This document shows, in pieces, positions 1 through 8,048 of a stretch of 64,000 nt of DNA. This stretch comes from Natrinema sp046097095. GTDB lineage: Archaea; Halobacteriota; Halobacteria; Halobacteriales; Natrialbaceae. The position numbers and the translations under genes were made by a program. The stretch is taken from the NCBI RefSeq assembly GCF_046097095.1, contig NZ_CP175698.1, positions 2,604,001-2,668,000 of the forward strand, given 5' to 3'. The notes under the pieces were generated by a model that saw only the letters and a list, made by a program, of their open reading frames with translations, had not been told where the DNA came from and searched no databases. Numbering within the stretch: position 1 is the stretch's first letter; each line of letters starts with the position of its first letter.

Positions 1-857
1 TCGCGGGCCGGGACTACGACGCGGCCGCCGAGCGCGCCCACGAGATCGAACGTGAGGAGGGCCGGACCTACGTCCACGCCTTCGACGACGAGTACGTGAT
101 GGCCGGCCAGGGAACGATCGGCCTCGAGATCGTCGAGGACTGCCCCGATGTCGAGACCGTCGTCGTTCCCATCGGCGGAGGCGGCCTCATCAGCGGCATT
201 GCGGTCGCGATCAAAGAGCAACACCCCGACGTGCGCGTCATCGGCGTCCAGGCCGAGGGGGCCTCGAGCGCCGCTGACTCCCTCCAGAAGGGCGAGCGGG
301 TCTCGATCGACGAAGTCGACACGATCGCGGACGGCATCGCCACCCGCAGCATCGGCGAGCAGACCTTTCCTTACATCCAGAAATACGTCGACGAGGTCGT
401 CACCGTCTCCGATCCCGAGATCGCCGTCGCGCTGGTCTACTTACTCGAGCGCTCGAAGACGCTCGTCGAAGGCGCGGGCGCGGTCCCCCTCGCCGCAGTT
501 CTCTTCGAGAAGTTCGAGTACGTCGAGGACGAGATCATCGTCCCCGCGCTCTGTGGCGGCAACATCGATCTGAACACGCTCACGAACGTCATCATCCGCG
601 GGCTGGTCGAGACGGGTCGCTATCTGAAGATCCGGACCGTGCTCAAAGACCGACCGGGAGCGCTCGAGGACCTCCTCGAGATCTTCACCGCACACCGGGC
701 GAACATCTACGCGATCCACCACGACCGGACCTCCCGCGAGGTCGAGATGAGCGACACCGAGGTCGAGATCGAACTCGAGATGCGCGGCCCCGACCACGTC
801 GATACCTTCCTCTCGGCTCTCCGGGACGCGGGGTACGCGGTCGACGTGCTAGCCTGA
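1..857 (+). CDS. ilvA: Threonine ammonia-lyase, 3' part only (5' end outside window)
   Basis: PLP enzyme converting threonine to 2-oxobutyrate and ammonia, the entry step to isoleucine. The frame is already open at base 3, so the gene begins upstream; the catalytic-lysine SFKxRGA segment lies outside the window. Visible are the AGQGTIGLEI strand, the glycine-rich PLP-phosphate loop (IGGGGLISG) and the SxxxxEGAGA region. The last ~80 residues, after LVETGRYLKI, form an ACT-type domain (DRPGALEDLLEIF), the usual site of allosteric control. A second homologue lies at 27008-28258 with a more divergent tail. Biosynthetic versus catabolic use cannot be settled from the fragment. Confidence 0.9.
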   Translation, partial: AGRDYDAAAERAHEIEREEGRTYVHAFDDEYVMAGQGTIGLEIVEDCPDVETVVVPIGGGGLISGIAVAIKEQHPDVRVIGVQAEGASSAADSLQKGERVSIDEVDTIADGIATRSIGEQTFPYIQKYVDEVVTVSDPEIAVALVYLLERSKTLVEGAGAVPLAAVLFEKFEYVEDEIIVPALCGGNIDLNTLTNVIIRGLVETGRYLKIRTVLKDRPGALEDLLEIFTAHRANIYAIHHDRTSREVEMSDTEVEIELEMRGPDHVDTFLSALRDAGYAVDVLA

Positions 858-1087
858 TACGGCTGCTGTCACTGGGTACCGGCGTCCCCCGGATGCGGGT
901 CCCGGGGACCTGGAATGACGTCCAGTGGCTCGGCTGCGGTCGCCGTCGCCGCGAGCCGATTTGCTTTCTCTCGTCTAAGACGCGCGGTCAGTTAACGCAG
1001 CGAGCGGTTCCCAGCGCTCGAGAATCGACGAGAACCCGTCAAACGTCGGGCGAATACGTTCGACCGGGCACACGCCCGGAGTGTTTC

Positions 1088-2578
1088 ATGGTCGATCCAG
1101 TCTTCGCCAGTCGACTTCAGTTCGCGCTCACGACTATCGTCCACATTATCTTCCCCGTGATGAGCATGGGGCTCGCCCCGTTCCTCGTCTACTTCACGTG
1201 GAAGTCGATCCGCTCATCGGATCCGGTCTGGGAACGCCAGCGGCGGTTCTGGACCGAGATCTTCGCGATTAGCTTCGTCGTCGGCACGGTGACGGGGCTC
1301 GTCCTCGAGTTCGAGTTCGGAACCAACTTCGCGGCCTTCGCGACGTTCGCCGGCGAACTGTTCGGCGGCCCGCTGGCCGTCGAGGGGATGATGGCCTTCT
1401 TCCTCGAGGCCACCTTTCTCGGCGTCTTCGTCTTCGGCCGCGAGAAAGTCGGCGACGCCCTCTATCTGGTGTCGGCGGTCGCCGTCGCACTAGGGACGTG
1501 GCTCTCGGCGGTCTGGATCCTGATCGCCAACTCCTGGATGCAGACCCCGCGCGGCTACGAACTCGTCCAGCGGGGCGGCCGGACGGTCGTGACGGTGGTC
1601 GATCCCGTCGCCGCCTACCTCAACCCGCGGTTCCCGTGGATGTTCGTTCACATGCAGTCGGCGGCCGTGCTCTCGGTCGCGCTGTTCATGGCCGGAGTCG
1701 CGGCGTACTTCGTCTCTCGCTCGAGCGCCGACGGCGGCGAGGGCGATGACGATCGCGACGACGACGAGTCGGACTCACGTACCGACGACACCCGCTTCTG
1801 GCGCACGACGCTCAAAATCGCGCTGCTCGTCATGCTCGTGACCGCGCCGTTTCAGGTCGTCCACGGCGACTCCTACGCGCGCCACGTGGCCGACACCCAG
1901 CCACAGAAGTTCGCCGCCATGGAGGCCCAGTACGAGACCGAAGCGCCAGCCGCGCTCCACCTGGTTGCGATTCCGACCGATCCGAGCGCCTTCACCGACC
2001 CGCGCGCAGAAAACCTCTGGACACTCGACATCCCCGCGCTCGCGTCGATTCTGGCGAGCGGGGGTAATCCCACCTACCCGGTACAGGGCCTCGAGACGTT
2101 CCAGGGTTCGCCGCCCGTCGCGATCGTCTTCTGGTCGTTCCGCATGATGGTGTTGCTCGGCTTCTGGTTCGTCGGACTGGCGGTATGGGGTGCCTACCGC
2201 TGGCGACACGGCGAACTCTTTACCGACCGGCGGCTGCACCTCGCGTTGATGGGGTCGGCCCCGCTCGGGTTCGCCGCCGTCGAAATCGGCTGGATCGTCA
2301 CCGAGGTCGGTCGCCAGCCGTGGGTCGTTCAGGGCCTGCTCCGCACTCAGTCGGCCGTTTCGCCCGGGCTCACCGGGACAGAGGCCACGCTGACGCTCGT
2401 CGGCTTCGCGCTCGTCTATACCGGACTGCTCGTCGGCTACGGCTACGTCGTCCGGCGAATCATCCGATCGGGGCCGCCCGAGATCGACGCCGCCGAATCG
2501 GCGTCGACCGAGGAGGGAGGCGAGGACTCGAGTCCCTCCGATCGCACGCCGACAGCGGAGGTGAGCGGCGATGACTGA
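1088..2578 (+). CDS. cydA: Cytochrome bd-type terminal oxidase subunit I
   Basis: Quinol oxidase subunit carrying the haems; it reduces oxygen at the cytoplasmic membrane. The frame is open further upstream, but the start is placed at ATG 1088 (MVDPVFASRLQF): a GGAG motif precedes it and the family's first helix begins right after. His19, in the segment LQFALTTIVHIIFP, matches the position of a conserved haem-ligand histidine. The family signatures QTPRG (near residue 151) and GRQPW (near residue 407) are present. The protein has 496 residues with about nine membrane helices and an Asp/Glu-rich loop near residue 220 typical of halophiles. Its 3' end overlaps cydB by 8 bases, so the two are one operon. 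No cydX-like small subunit is visible. Confidence 0.95.
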   Translation: MVDPVFASRLQFALTTIVHIIFPVMSMGLAPFLVYFTWKSIRSSDPVWERQRRFWTEIFAISFVVGTVTGLVLEFEFGTNFAAFATFAGELFGGPLAVEGMMAFFLEATFLGVFVFGREKVGDALYLVSAVAVALGTWLSAVWILIANSWMQTPRGYELVQRGGRTVVTVVDPVAAYLNPRFPWMFVHMQSAAVLSVALFMAGVAAYFVSRSSADGGEGDDDRDDDESDSRTDDTRFWRTTLKIALLVMLVTAPFQVVHGDSYARHVADTQPQKFAAMEAQYETEAPAALHLVAIPTDPSAFTDPRAENLWTLDIPALASILASGGNPTYPVQGLETFQGSPPVAIVFWSFRMMVLLGFWFVGLAVWGAYRWRHGELFTDRRLHLALMGSAPLGFAAVEIGWIVTEVGRQPWVVQGLLRTQSAVSPGLTGTEATLTLVGFALVYTGLLVGYGYVVRRIIRSGPPEIDAAESASTEEGGEDSSPSDRTPTAEVSGDD

Positions 2579-3575
2579 GCCCGACATCGTCTCCCCCGAC
2601 GTGCTCGCGCTCGCGCTCCCCGTTGATCTGCCGACGCTGTGGGTGATCATCATCTTTGCCTTCCTTGGGACGTTCCTCTTCCTCGACGGGTTCGACTTCG
2701 GAGTCGGAGCGCTGTTCGCGACGCGAACCGACGAGGCCGAGCGCGAGCGACTCCTCGCGGCGATCGGCCCCTTCTGGGACGGCAACGAGGTCTGGCTGGT
2801 CGTCTTCGGCGGCAGCCTCTTCGCGGCGTTCCCACCACTTTACGCCGCCCTATTCAGCCGCCACTACCTGCTGCTGTTCGGCATTTTGGGGGCGCTCATC
2901 TGCCGCGGTCTCGCGCCGGAGTTCTACGAACAGCGCGAGGACGATCGCTGGCAGCGCTGGTGGGGACGGGCATTCATCGTCGGCAGCGTCGCCTCGCCGT
3001 TCCTGCTCGGCACCGTCGTCGGCAACTGGCTGCTCGGCACGACCGTCACTGAGGCACCGGCGACCCTCCTCGTCGGCCTCGCCGTCGTCGCGCTCACCGT
3101 CGTCACCGGCGGCGCGTTCGTCGCCCTGAAGACCGACGGCTCTCTCGCGACCGACGCCCGGATGTGGGGTGTACGCGCCCTCGCGGCCTACCTCTCGCTG
3201 GTCGTCGCGGTCCTCCTCGCGCTGGTTGCCCGTCCCGCGATTCGAGACGCCCTACTCGAGCCCCGTCCGCTGGCGCTCGTTGCCCTCTCGATCGCGGTCG
3301 GCATCGGTTACGTCCTCGCGATCAGGCGCGAGCGTGACCTCCTCGCGTTTCTCGCGGCCGGCGGCCTGACCTACGCGCTGGTCGCGCTCGTCGCGGTGTT
3401 GCTGTATCCGACGCTCGATCCGGCGACCGGATTGACCGCCGCCGAGGCCGCGATCTCGCCGCTCCCGCTACGCCTGCTGACGCTATCGGCGAGTCTCCTC
3501 GTCCCGCTGGTCTGTGTCTACTTCGCCGTTCTCTATTCGACGTTCTCCGGACCGGTCGAGGCCGAAGGCTACTAA
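2571..3575 (+). CDS. cydB: Cytochrome bd-type terminal oxidase subunit II
   Basis: Second membrane subunit of the bd oxidase, structurally supporting the haem-bearing subunit I. The 334-residue protein has about eight predicted transmembrane helices and starts with the family-typical stretch ending in LDGFDFGVGALF, followed by the conserved GPFWDGNEVWLV segment. It overlaps cydA by 8 bases, which indicates translational coupling. No cydC/cydD-type ABC genes follow; the next gene is a separate RidA protein with its own upstream space. Expression under low oxygen would be expected from the family, but no specific operator is recognised. Confidence 0.93.
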   Translation: MTEPDIVSPDVLALALPVDLPTLWVIIIFAFLGTFLFLDGFDFGVGALFATRTDEAERERLLAAIGPFWDGNEVWLVVFGGSLFAAFPPLYAALFSRHYLLLFGILGALICRGLAPEFYEQREDDRWQRWWGRAFIVGSVASPFLLGTVVGNWLLGTTVTEAPATLLVGLAVVALTVVTGGAFVALKTDGSLATDARMWGVRALAAYLSLVVAVLLALVARPAIRDALLEPRPLALVALSIAVGIGYVLAIRRERDLLAFLAAGGLTYALVALVAVLLYPTLDPATGLTAAEAAISPLPLRLLTLSASLLVPLVCVYFAVLYSTFSGPVEAEGY

Positions 3576-3659
3576 CTGACGGTCTGGCTCCCCGCTCGCG
3601 GCCGCGCCGCCGCCTGCGGACCGCGAGGCTTTAAGCGCGGCCGGATCGACGCTCCAGAT

Positions 3660-4040
3660 ATGAAACGGGTCATCGAGACCGACGACGCACCCGCCGCGGT
3701 CGGCGCGTACAGTCAGGCGACGGCCGACGGCTCGCTGCTGTTCACCGCCGGCCAGATTCCGCTGACGGCCGACGGCGAGTTGCTCGACGATGAACCGATC
3801 GACGCACAGACCGAGCAGGCCCTCTCCAACCTCGACGCCGTCCTCGAGGAGGCAGACGCCACGTCCACAGACATCCTCAAGGCGACCGTCTTCCTCGACG
3901 ATATCGAAGATTTCGAGGCGATGAACGAGGCCTATGCGGACTACTTCGACGACGAGCCGCCGGCCAGAAGCGCCGTCGAGGTCGCCGCCCTCCCGAAAGG
4001 CGTCGGCGTCGAGATCGAGGCCGTCGCGACCCTCGAGTGA
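3660..4040 (+). CDS. RidA family enamine/imine deaminase
   Basis: Small cytosolic enzyme (126 residues, normal family length) that hydrolyses reactive 2-aminoacrylate-type enamines released by PLP dehydratases. Recognisable are the N-terminal PAAVGAYSQA, the FTAGQIPL strand, the KATVFLDD segment and the C-terminal PARSAVEVAALPKG, which holds the conserved arginine. The ATG at 3660 directly follows a purine-poor leader, so this may be a leaderless transcript. A threonine ammonia-lyase, the classic source of such enamines, ends about 2.8 kb upstream. A paralogue is encoded at 20511-20900. Confidence 0.9.
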   Translation: MKRVIETDDAPAAVGAYSQATADGSLLFTAGQIPLTADGELLDDEPIDAQTEQALSNLDAVLEEADATSTDILKATVFLDDIEDFEAMNEAYADYFDDEPPARSAVEVAALPKGVGVEIEAVATLE

Positions 4041-4065
4041 TCGCGGTACCTGCGGTGACCGACGC

Positions 4066-4311
4066 ATGAGCGGCTATCCGTCCGCAAAGATGGGCCTCGA
4101 TCCCCGCTTCAAATCGGCCCTGCTGTGGGGGCTCGTCGGCGCGCTCTCGTTTCTGGTGCTCGCCTTCGGCTACGCGCTGGCGGTCGAGCCGATCGCGTCG
4201 ATCGCCGGTGTTGTCGGGGTCGCGCTGTCGGTCGGCGTCGGTGCCGGAACCGGTGCGTACCTGCTCGAGCCGCGGCTCGCGGCGTGGGCGACAGATCGCA
4301 CGACGGAGTGA
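4066..4311 (+). CDS. Small membrane protein, two predicted helices, function unknown
   Basis: Protein of 81 residues. After a short basic N-terminus (MSGYPSAKMGLDPRFKSAL) come two hydrophobic helices, about residues 19-40 and 44-65, the second glycine-rich, then a short charged tail. The start is ATG 4066, 25 bases after the RidA stop, so it may be co-transcribed with that gene. Codon usage is like the neighbours. I do not recognise a function; small two-helix proteins of this kind are common and uncharacterised in haloarchaea. Confidence 0.7.
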   Translation: MSGYPSAKMGLDPRFKSALLWGLVGALSFLVLAFGYALAVEPIASIAGVVGVALSVGVGAGTGAYLLEPRLAAWATDRTTE

Positions 4312-4358
4312 ACGTATCTCGTAAGGGTTAAACGACGGACCCGGCTACGAGTACGTGA

Positions 4359-4440
4359 GCCAGGATGGCCGAACGGTAAGGCGCACGCCTGGAAAGCGTG
4401 TTCCCTTTCGGGATTCAGGGTTCAAATCCCTGTCCTGGCG
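4359..4440 (+). tRNA. tRNA-Ser (GGA anticodon)
   Basis: Acceptor arms GCCAGGA (4359-4365) and TCCTGGC (4433-4439) pair fully, with discriminator G at 4440. The anticodon stem CACGC/GCGTG encloses loop CTGGAAA, giving anticodon GGA. A long variable arm (TTCCC...CGGGA) marks a class II tRNA, as expected for serine. The T-arm is CAGGG-TTCAAAT-CCCTG. CCA is not encoded. A degenerate copy of the 3' end lies downstream at 4552-4573. Confidence 0.97.
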
Positions 4441-4479
4441 TTCTGTCGCAAACAACTTCGTGAGCGACAGGACCCCGTA

Positions 4480-4573
4480 GGGAGTTGAATCAGGGAGGTC
4501 ACAGCCCGCGCAGCCGAGCCAAGCAAGGCGAGCAGGACCGTCTCGCAGCTATTCGAATCACTGTTCTGGCGTT
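4480..4573 (+). repeat. Degenerate att-like copy of the tRNA-Ser 3' end with flanking palindromic element
   Basis: Bases 4552-4573 repeat the last 22 bases spanning the tRNA-Ser end (4421-4442) with 19 of 22 identical. Between them, GTTGAATCAGGGAGGTC at 4485 and its loose complement near 4535-4560 (GACCGTCTC...ATTCGAATCA) form an imperfect inverted repeat. A 12-base stretch, GGGAGTTGAATC, recurs behind the tRNA-Tyr gene at 59854. tRNA 3' ends are standard integration targets for archaeal elements, so this looks like the scar of an integrated element. No integrase is present. Confidence 0.5.
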
Positions 4574-4650
4574 GTATCGAATTCGACGCTCGAGTGAGCC
4601 GCCGGCATCGATCGACCGGTAGATGAACGAGAGAGTGGCTGGACGCTGGA

Positions 4651-4764
4651 TCAGCGCTTGATCTCCGCGGGGGAATCGGTCGCGATCCAGCAGTCGGGAT
4701 CAGCTGGATCTCTGAGCCTGAGCCTGCCGCTTTGACACACCACGAGTTCGTATTGATCGTCCAT
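4651..4764 (-). CDS. Small conserved-looking haloarchaeal protein, 37 residues
   Basis: Reading on the minus strand from ATG 4764 gives a 37-residue acidic protein: MDDQYELVVCQSGRLRLRD, then PADPDCWIATDSPAEIKR. The core pattern (a short strand, then RLRDPxDPDxWIxTD) resembles tiny haloarchaeal proteins containing a 'DPxxPDAWI' element, which supports it as a real gene rather than a chance frame. It sits alone between tRNA-Ser and the deacylase gene, whose promoter it faces. Function unknown. It could still be spurious, because it is so short. Confidence 0.5.
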   Translation of the reverse strand: MDDQYELVVCQSGRLRLRDPADPDCWIATDSPAEIKR

Positions 4765-4967
4765 ACTGATCCCACCGAGATGGGCACTGAGATCGGATAT
4801 CGTAACGCGGTCCGTACCGACCGCTCGGCTCAGTACAGGCAGTCCATACCGTCCACGTAGTGCCGTCGTAAACCGGCTGTCGGTGTCGGTCGGTCACGGC
4901 GCGGGCTACGCGCCGCCGGAGCGACTGACCGCCGCCGCTGGTGGCAGAATACCCGCCGTCAAAGGAT

Positions 4968-4976
4968 AGTATAAAG
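4968..4976 (+). promoter_or_regulatory. TATA-like box for the AstE-like gene
   Basis: AGTATAAAG lies about 27 bases before ATG 5001, the spacing expected if transcription begins at or next to the start codon. This supports a leaderless mRNA and decides the choice of ATG 5001 over in-frame GTG 4992 and upstream codons. Confidence 0.55.
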
Positions 4977-5000
4977 GCCGGCGGGTTCATCGTGACGGAC

Positions 5001-5960
5001 ATGACGACGACGCTCGGAACGGCGAGCGCGGGGCCCGGCGAGATGGACACGGGCCGTCTCGAGGTCGGCGAAACGCGGGACGGAAGCCCGTTTGGGCTCC
5101 CCGTCGCCGTGATCAACGGCGCATCTCGCGGGAAGACGCTCTATATGCAGGCGGCGAGCGACGGCGACGAACTCAACGGCGTGGGCGTCCTCCAGCGCGT
5201 CGTGCCGCGGCTCGATCCGGCCGACATCTCGGGGACGATCCTGATCGTCGGGATCGTCAATTACCACGCGTTTCAGGTCGCCGAACACCGAAACCCGATC
5301 GACGACACGAAGATGAACCGGGCCTATCCGGGCAATGAGAACGGCACCTCGAGCGAGCGGATCGCGGCCGCGACGTTCGACGCCGCGACCCGGGCCGATC
5401 TGATCCTCGACCTTCATCAGGGGTCGACCAGCCGGATGTTAAACGAGGTCCGCGTGCGCTGTGGGACGCGCCACCGGCTTCACGACCAGTGTCTCGAACT
5501 CGCGAAGGCCTTCAACTGCGGCTACGTCCTCGATCAGAAGGGGCCGGACGGCCAGTTGGCCCGCGCGGCCCCCGACGAGGGAATTCCGACCGTCGACCCC
5601 GAACTCGGCGGGGCCGTCGGCTGGGACGAGACGAGCATTCAGAAAGGCGTCGAGGGCGTCTTCAACGTCCTCCGGTACTACGGCTTCCTCGAGGGCGACC
5701 AGCACCTCGAGGCCCAGACCCACGCCAGCGGCTTCGAGCAGTACGGTGCGCCCGCGGGCGGGCTCGTCACGCTGCAACAGGACCTCGGCGATCGGGTCCG
5801 GCCAGGTGAGCCGCTGTTCGAGGTGACCACGCCCTTCGGCGAGCCCAAGGCCGAGGTCACGGCCGACAGCGACGGCATCCTCTGGCGGGCGCGGCGACTG
5901 CCTCAGGTCGCGACCGGCGAGTACGTCTGCTCGGTCGGCACCGATATCGGGGAGTACTGA
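5001..5960 (+). CDS. Succinylglutamate desuccinylase/aspartoacylase (AstE/AspA) family hydrolase
   Basis: Zinc-dependent amide hydrolase of the M14-like AstE/AspA group, 319 residues. Characteristic features are the N-terminal strand ending GKTLYMQAASDGDELNG (Asp/Glu metal-site region), NHNP-like HRNPIDDTKMNRAYPG, and LILDLHQGST with the third metal-ligand histidine. The C-terminal ~80 residues form a beta-barrel/lipoyl-like extension (GGLVTLQQDLGDRVRPGEPL). The gene ends one base before the next gene, so the two form an operon. Bacterial ectoine degraders use an enzyme of this broad family (DoeB/EutE) as N-acetyl-diaminobutyrate deacetylase; whether this paralogue has that role is not shown. 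Confidence 0.8.
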   Translation: MTTTLGTASAGPGEMDTGRLEVGETRDGSPFGLPVAVINGASRGKTLYMQAASDGDELNGVGVLQRVVPRLDPADISGTILIVGIVNYHAFQVAEHRNPIDDTKMNRAYPGNENGTSSERIAAATFDAATRADLILDLHQGSTSRMLNEVRVRCGTRHRLHDQCLELAKAFNCGYVLDQKGPDGQLARAAPDEGIPTVDPELGGAVGWDETSIQKGVEGVFNVLRYYGFLEGDQHLEAQTHASGFEQYGAPAGGLVTLQQDLGDRVRPGEPLFEVTTPFGEPKAEVTADSDGILWRARRLPQVATGEYVCSVGTDIGEY

Positions 5961-5961
5961 G

Positions 5962-7122
5962 ATGGCCGTCGATCTCACCTGCCCCGAGTGCGGTTCGGTC
6001 TACGAGGCCGGCCCCAACGAACCGTGGCGCTGTGGCTGCGGACACGCACTGGAGTTCACCGAACGGCCCCACCCGCAGGGCGATCCCTTGCCGCTGCACA
6101 GCCTCGACACCAGCGAGGGACTATGGACGTTCTTCGAGTTCCTCCCGATCGAACAGCACGTTACCTTTTATGAGGGCTTTACGCCGATGGTCGACGTCCC
6201 CGACTGGGGCGCTGCGTTCAAACTCGAGTACGTCTTCCCCACGGGCTCGTTCAAGGACCGCGGCGCGACGACGACCCTCTCGCGGGCCGTCGAACTCGGC
6301 GTCGAGAAGGTCATCGAGGACTCCTCCGGAAACGCGGGTGCGTCGATCGCGACCTACGCCGCGCGAGCGGGCCTCGAGGCGGACATCTACGTCCCGGCGG
6401 ACGTCAAACAGTCGAAGCTGATGACGATCCAGCGGGCCGACGCCCGCCCGGTTCGCGTCGATGGAGCCCGCGCCGACGTGACCGCGGCCTGTCTCGAGGC
6501 GGTCGAGGGGAACTCGAGCGGAGACGACGAGACGACGACCGGCGAGCGTGACGCTCCGTACCAGACGGGCGAGGGCTGGTACGCCAGCCACGCCTGGAAT
6601 CCCGCCTTCTACGCCGGGACGATGACGTTCGCCTTCGAAGTGGCCGCCCAACAGGGGTGGTCCGTCCCCGACGCCATCGTCCTCCCGATCGGACACGGCA
6701 CGCTCTTTCTCGGTGCCTACCGGGGCTTCTCGCTGCTCAACGAGGCCGGCATCGTCGAGGAGATGCCCCGGCTGCTCGGCGCACAGGCCGCCGGCCACGC
6801 CCCGATCGTCGCCGCGCTCGGGGGCGAATCGACCGACGAGGACGGCGAGGGGACGACCATCGCCGACGGCATCCAGATCAGTGATCCCGCCCGCGACACG
6901 GAGATCCTCGACGCAATCGCGGAGACCGGCGGCGACGCGATCGCGATCGGCGGCGACCCGATCGAAACCGCACTCGACCGGCTCCACCGCAACGGGTTCT
7001 ACGTCGAGCCGACCTGTGCGGTCGCGCCGGCCGCCCTCGAGCAGTATCGCGAGGCCGGCGTCATCGACGAGGACGACGACGTGGTCGTCCCGCTGACCGG
7101 CAGCGGACTGAAAACCCTTTGA
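5962..7122 (+). CDS. Threonine synthase-like PLP-dependent lyase
   Basis: Fold-type II PLP enzyme of 386 residues. It begins with a zinc-ribbon-like CPECG...CGCG segment (residues 6-27), common in archaeal threonine synthases. Then come the PLP lysine motif TGSFKDRGA, the substrate/phosphate segment DSSGNAGASIA, the glycine-rich loop PIGHGTLFLG and the C-terminal PLTGSGLKTL. Threonine synthase converts O-phosphohomoserine to threonine. An acidic linker (about residues 178-196) looks like a halophile insertion. It is organised as an operon with the AstE-like hydrolase, one base downstream of it. Paralogues are frequent, so the exact substrate is uncertain. Confidence 0.82.
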   Translation: MAVDLTCPECGSVYEAGPNEPWRCGCGHALEFTERPHPQGDPLPLHSLDTSEGLWTFFEFLPIEQHVTFYEGFTPMVDVPDWGAAFKLEYVFPTGSFKDRGATTTLSRAVELGVEKVIEDSSGNAGASIATYAARAGLEADIYVPADVKQSKLMTIQRADARPVRVDGARADVTAACLEAVEGNSSGDDETTTGERDAPYQTGEGWYASHAWNPAFYAGTMTFAFEVAAQQGWSVPDAIVLPIGHGTLFLGAYRGFSLLNEAGIVEEMPRLLGAQAAGHAPIVAALGGESTDEDGEGTTIADGIQISDPARDTEILDAIAETGGDAIAIGGDPIETALDRLHRNGFYVEPTCAVAPAALEQYREAGVIDEDDDVVVPLTGSGLKTL

Positions 7123-7146
7123 ACCGCCGGTCCGACCACACGATAG

Positions 7147-7695
7147 ATGGTTAGCCGACCGCCGACGTTCTGTCCCGACTGCGGCAACCGACTCGAGGAG
7201 ACGACGGTCGACGATCGCGAGCGCATGCGCTGTCCCGACTGCGAGGCAGTCGTCTGGCACAACCCGGTCCCCTGTGCCGGCGTCGCGGTAGTCGACCGCT
7301 CCGGCCGAGAGCCGGCCGTTCTCTGTGTCGAACGCGGCGTCCCGCCGGGCGTCGGCGAGTGGACGATCCCCGGCGGCCACATCGAGACCGGCGAGGAGCC
7401 GCCCGAAGCGGCCGCACGCGAACTCGAAGAGGAGACCGGGGTCGCCGTCGATCCGGCAGACCTCGAGATACTGGCTGCGTCGGCGGTGCCGCCTCGAGGG
7501 GGCAAACACGTCGTGACGGTCCACTACGTGGCCGATCGGGCCGACGCTGCTGGCGACCCGGTCGCGGGGAGTGACGCGACGGCCGCTCGCTTTTGGACGC
7601 CCGCCGAGTTCGACGCCTCCGGAGAGACCTTCCGGCCGGTTCACGAGCAGCGGTTTCGGGAGGCCACGGCCGCGTTCGGGCCTCGATCGCGATAA
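7147..7695 (+). CDS. Nudix hydrolase with N-terminal zinc ribbon
   Basis: Predicted nucleoside-diphosphate-derivative hydrolase, 182 residues. The first ~40 residues hold two CPDC motifs (CPDCGNRL and CPDCEAVV) forming a zinc ribbon, as in NADH pyrophosphatase-like Nudix proteins. The Nudix box follows as GGHIETGEEPPEAAARELEE then ETGV, with all catalytic Glu residues present. Start ATG 7147 lies 24 bases after the preceding gene, so it is probably co-transcribed. The substrate cannot be assigned from sequence. Confidence 0.88.
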   Translation: MVSRPPTFCPDCGNRLEETTVDDRERMRCPDCEAVVWHNPVPCAGVAVVDRSGREPAVLCVERGVPPGVGEWTIPGGHIETGEEPPEAAARELEEETGVAVDPADLEILAASAVPPRGGKHVVTVHYVADRADAAGDPVAGSDATAARFWTPAEFDASGETFRPVHEQRFREATAAFGPRSR

Positions 7696-7887
7696 TCGGC
7701 GACCGGAGGCCGGACGCGACCGCGACTTCGCCGCTCGATCGTCACCTCGTCGCCGGGTTTGTGGACGGAGACTGGCGCTCTCGAGGGTTCCGTCCGTCTC
7801 GTCCGAGGATTCTCGAGCGAGTATCGTCGCCGTTGCCCCTCCCGTGGTCACAACAGCGTTTACCGAGGCGCGCGTCTACCCCGGCCG

Positions 7888-7995
7888 ATGGTCTGTGACG
7901 AATGCGGACGCAAAATCGAGAGGACGCGATTGTATACCGTGACCGAGCGGGGCGAGCGGGCCCTCGGCGTCTTTCATCCGGAGTGTTCGCCGTAG
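7888..7995 (+). CDS. Tiny putative zinc-binding protein, 35 residues
   Basis: The 35-residue reading MVCDECGRKIERTRLYTV then TERGERALGVFHPECSP has a CxxC pair at the N-terminus and an HPEC pair at the C-terminus, a layout suited to one zinc site (C3, C6, H31, C34). It is preceded by a plausible space and ends just before the argS promoter region. Small CxxC zinc-finger proteins are abundant in haloarchaea and several affect stress or biofilm traits, but no function is assigned here. Confidence 0.6.
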   Translation: MVCDECGRKIERTRLYTVTERGERALGVFHPECSP

Positions 7996-8048
7996 GCCTC
8001 GAGACGGAACCCGACATTCCTTTACTCCGGCCCTGAATACGGGCGGGT

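Noticed and set aside
1775..2785. A 336-codon minus-strand frame opposite cydA/cydB
   Set aside because: The composition is typical of an antisense shadow, and the plus strand encodes conserved cytochrome bd subunits here.
5001..5960. Naming the AstE-like gene doeB
   Set aside because: The family is right, but the gene is 14 kb from the ectoine-hydrolase-like gene and is paired with a threonine-synthase homologue; the specific role is unsupported.
6121..7851. A 576-codon open frame on the minus strand
   Set aside because: It lies antisense to the threonine-synthase-like and Nudix genes, both with clear motifs, and has the Arg/Gly/Asp-rich look of a mirror frame in high-GC DNA.
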